DNA from: a virus
Virus record (IMG/VR): IMGVR_UViG_3300020183_000039
Location: 22,570-86,569 of that record
DNA length: 64,000 bases
Strand: one strand, 5' to 3'
Part shown: in pieces, positions 62,398 to 64,000 of the stretch
Layout of the letters: each line of letters starts with the position of its first letter
Position numbering within the stretch: position 1 is the first letter of the stretch
Notes under the pieces: model-generated
The model's database searches: none
What the model was told of the DNA's origin: nothing
What the model saw: only the letters and a program-made list of their open reading frames with translations
Program-made: the position numbers and the translations under genes

Positions 62398-62496
62398 TCA
62401 CACGACCCCAGCCGGGAGGTTGTGCTTGTACTGCTTAGCGATGCGAGCGTCGCGCCGCTTGATGACACTCAGCCATGTGAGGAATGCGGGCTTCAT
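62398..62496 (-). CDS. 32-residue basic peptide
   Basis: MKPAFLTWLSVIKRRDARIA... starts at an ATG overlapping the upstream stop. Very basic amphipathic helix. Function unknown. Confidence 0.45.
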   Translation of the reverse strand: MKPAFLTWLSVIKRRDARIAKQYKHNLPAGVV

Positions 62497-62645
62497 AGCT
62501 TGCACTCCCCATACGCCCGGTACTTGAGCCAACGGTAGGTGAACCAGCGGGTGGCATCACAGTGGATGCCGTTCCACCAGTCTCTGAACGTGGCCTGGTG
62601 CTTCTCGGTGTCGTAGCGGACACCGCGGTAGGTGGCAATTGACAT
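62493..62645 (-). CDS. DUF4278-like 50-residue protein
   Basis: ATYRGVRYDTEKH near the start is the 'x-Y-R-G-V-x-Y' opening of cyanobacterial DUF4278 proteins. The rest is Trp- and Arg-rich. It may come from host DNA. The short length leaves the call tentative. Confidence 0.5.
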   Translation of the reverse strand: MSIATYRGVRYDTEKHQATFRDWWNGIHCDATRWFTYRWLKYRAYGECKL

Positions 62646-62681
62646 CGGTCCCCCGAAATGTGGTTGACATTTCGCGTTCCT

Positions 62682-62846
62682 TCAGTCGGCGTTTGCGTCC
62701 CCGAACTTGCAATTACGAGGGACGACCTGCCTGATCTCCCAGACCAGATGGTTCCGAGTGTCTCGAGGCATGTCGTACCGATGGAGTTTGTCTACGATCG
62801 TGGTTGCCTGGGAGCAGGTCAACAGGATCGGTAGAAGCAAATCCAT
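62682..62846 (-). CDS. Hypothetical 54-residue protein, possibly exported
   Basis: MDLLLPILLTCSQATTIVDK... has a short hydrophobic start and a basic middle. A late-type element stands 63 nt upstream. Function unknown. Confidence 0.5.
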   Translation of the reverse strand: MDLLLPILLTCSQATTIVDKLHRYDMPRDTRNHLVWEIRQVVPRNCKFGDANAD

Positions 62847-62909
62847 GGGATGAACGATCCGTTCCGCGTCGGCTTACTTCCGTCACCAAGGGTGATGAAC
62901 GTGATGAGA

Positions 62910-62917
62910 TTTTACCT
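62910..62917 (-). promoter_or_regulatory. Late-promoter-like element AGGTAAAA
   Basis: TGAGAGGTAAAATCTC overlaps the stop region of the nblA-like gene; 63 nt before ATG 62846. Confidence 0.45.
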
Positions 62918-63124
62918 CTCAGGCGGTTCTCCAGCCCACCCGAGTCGTTCCTCCATGATGTCGATGTAAGCCAGAAGCTGCTTGGTCTGGTGAGTCATGC
63001 GCGTGAGTGTATCGATGGCGCTAGCCAGATTCTCCACGAGCTCGTCCCGCGGCAGCTCAGCAATGTGGCGTTTGATCGACTCGATGCGAAGTTCTTTCTC
63101 GAGCGGGAGTGGTTCCACATTCAT
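62912..63124 (-). CDS. nblA: NblA-like phycobilisome degradation protein
   Basis: This 70-residue protein aligns without gaps to the NblA pattern over about 45 residues: L-P-L-E-K-E-L-R-I (NblA: L-S-L-E-Q-E-F-K-L), then A-E-L-P-R-D-E (K-L-S-R-E-Q), a leucine-spaced helix, and Q-T-K-Q-L-L-A (L-Y-R-H-L-L-K). NblA is a helical adaptor of about 60 residues that brings phycobilisomes to the Clp protease. Phage copies are known in freshwater and a few marine cyanophages. Together with psbA 600 bases away this suggests remodelling of the host antenna while PSII cores are kept. The family call is by pattern, not search. Confidence 0.6.
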   Translation of the reverse strand: MNVEPLPLEKELRIESIKRHIAELPRDELVENLASAIDTLTRMTHQTKQLLAYIDIMEERLGWAGEPPER

Positions 63125-63399
63125 GATAGCGAGATGGCCAGGTCTAGAGCTTTGCGAGCGGTCTGAGCGAGTGGTCTTCCGAGGCTGAGTCCTCGTTCGT
63201 CGACTTCCTTGGCCATGACGTGCCGCTGCAATTGGAACCCCAGCAGGTCGTCGTCAGGGCCACATACAGTAGACCACCCGACAGGTTCTACGAAAAAGAT
63301 GCCGGCGTGCGCGATAACACGCCAGCCGACATCTACAAACCCGAGCTCACGCAGAGCGCACTCGAGCTTTAGAGAGTAGCAAGCGTCCTCCAGGGTCAT
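63121..63399 (-). CDS. Hypothetical 92-residue protein
   Basis: MTLEDACYSLKLECALRELG... alpha/beta pattern with two early Cys and strands GWRVIAHAGIFFVEPVGW. ATGA overlap with the nblA-like gene; a GGTAAAA element is 23 nt upstream, so the two are one late unit. No family recognised. Confidence 0.6.
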   Translation of the reverse strand: MTLEDACYSLKLECALRELGFVDVGWRVIAHAGIFFVEPVGWSTVCGPDDDLLGFQLQRHVMAKEVDERGLSLGRPLAQTARKALDLAISLS

Positions 63400-63422
63400 A
63401 CTCTCCTTTGAAGCTAAAAGGG

Positions 63423-63430
63423 TTTTACCA
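63423..63430 (-). promoter_or_regulatory. Late-promoter-like element TGGTAAAA
   Basis: GAGGTGGTAAAACCC, 23 nt before ATG 63399; likely drives the nblA-like unit. Confidence 0.55.
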
Positions 63431-63432
63431 CC

Positions 63433-63558
63433 TCATCGGTTGAAAGGAGAGCGGTAGAATCGACGGAAAGCCGTGATGACGATAATCGCCGTAGAGATCA
63501 CTCCGACGAGTCCGAGGGCTGTGACGAGATCTCCGGAGAAGCTGTAGGTTGCAGGCAT
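63433..63558 (-). CDS. 41-residue single-helix membrane peptide near psbA
   Basis: MPATYSFSGDLVTALGLVGV... has a short polar start, one transmembrane helix and a basic tail (FRRFYRSPFNR). The build is that of small photosystem subunits (PsbN, PsbX size), but no specific match is claimed. A TATAAT lies 24 nt upstream (63582-63587). Confidence 0.5.
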   Translation of the reverse strand: MPATYSFSGDLVTALGLVGVISTAIIVITAFRRFYRSPFNR

Positions 63559-63670
63559 TCTGGTACCATGGCTGACAGACTATTATAGTCTAAGCCTGGC
63601 CAAGTATCCATCAAGATCTGGAGAGTGTTACCAGAACTCGAGAACTCAAAATACTCTTTGTAAGTGCTCA

Positions 63671-63696
63671 TAAAGAAAGCCCCGCCGAAGCGGGGC
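63671..63696 (-). terminator. Rho-independent terminator of psbA
   Basis: GCCCCGC-TTCG-GCGGGGC (63679-63696) followed by TTTCTTTATG on the minus strand. The stem-loop is identical to that at 40233-40250. Confidence 0.92.
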
Positions 63697-63708
63697 CCAA
63701 TGAAAAGA

Positions 63709-64000
<292 letters not shown>

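Overview
The window is a piece of a tailed cyanophage genome with a contractile tail (myovirus type), moderately GC-rich as judged by eye. The host inference rests on the 3' half of a D1 photosystem II gene (psbA) at the right edge, an NblA-like phycobilisome-degradation gene next to it, speD and hsp20. The DNA polymerase resembles mitochondrial polymerase gamma in its motif A to motif B region. That enzyme type is known from a few marine Synechococcus myoviruses that are not classical T4-like phages (S-TIM5 type). Almost everything is transcribed leftward (minus strand). The only clear plus-strand genes are a two-domain endolysin (57930-59210) and hsp20 (60194-60565).

Layout, in the direction of transcription from right to left. 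(1) 64000-57000, auxiliary and late host-takeover genes: psbA, a one-helix membrane peptide, an nblA-like gene, small unknown genes, hsp20 and a Dps-like ferritin divergent from each other, the endolysin, and speD. (2) 57000-45400, replication and a dense run of very small genes: 5'-3' exonuclease, a DUF932 protein, T7-like DNA ligase, an AP2-domain protein, an RlpA-like secreted protein, and an HTH protein. Most are joined by ATGA, GTGA or TGATG stop-start overlaps. (3) 45400-30000: topoisomerase A subunit, a DUF218 protein, a secreted phage-lysozyme-like protein, two tRNAs (Asn-GTT, Thr-CGT), an RNA-repair set (Rnl1-like RNA ligase, polynucleotide-kinase-like protein, three calcineurin-type phosphatases), and an MBD4-like DNA glycosylase. 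(4) 30000-25000: polymerase-gamma-like DNA polymerase, a dNMP kinase, and a thymidylate-synthase-family enzyme carrying the Asn-to-Asp change typical of dCMP (hydroxy)methylases. (5) 25000-1, structural genes: tail chaperone pair with a -1 frameshift site, Mu gpG-like, LysM-like, a giant tail sheath, gp25-like, Mu-type portal, protease/scaffold, Mu gpF-like, decoration protein, major capsid, tail tube, baseplate J, fibre-like proteins, a 1756-residue Ig-repeat protein, and a spike-like protein.

Two recurring promoter-like signals divide the window. GGGTAAAA (or close variants) lies on the coding strand, mostly 20-35 nt before the start codon of structural, lysis and auxiliary genes, and switches strand with the endolysin. 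It is a good candidate for a phage-specific late promoter element. A host-like sigma-70 signal (TTTACN, 17 nt, TAAGAT or similar) precedes the small-gene and replication clusters. Terminators are mostly TTCG-loop hairpins followed by TTTCTTT.

The most interesting reading of the window is inference. A dCMP-(hydroxy)methylase-like enzyme lies beside a dNMP kinase, and the phage also encodes an MBD4-like G:T mismatch glycosylase. Together these would fit a phage that carries 5-substituted cytosine in its DNA and repairs its deamination products.
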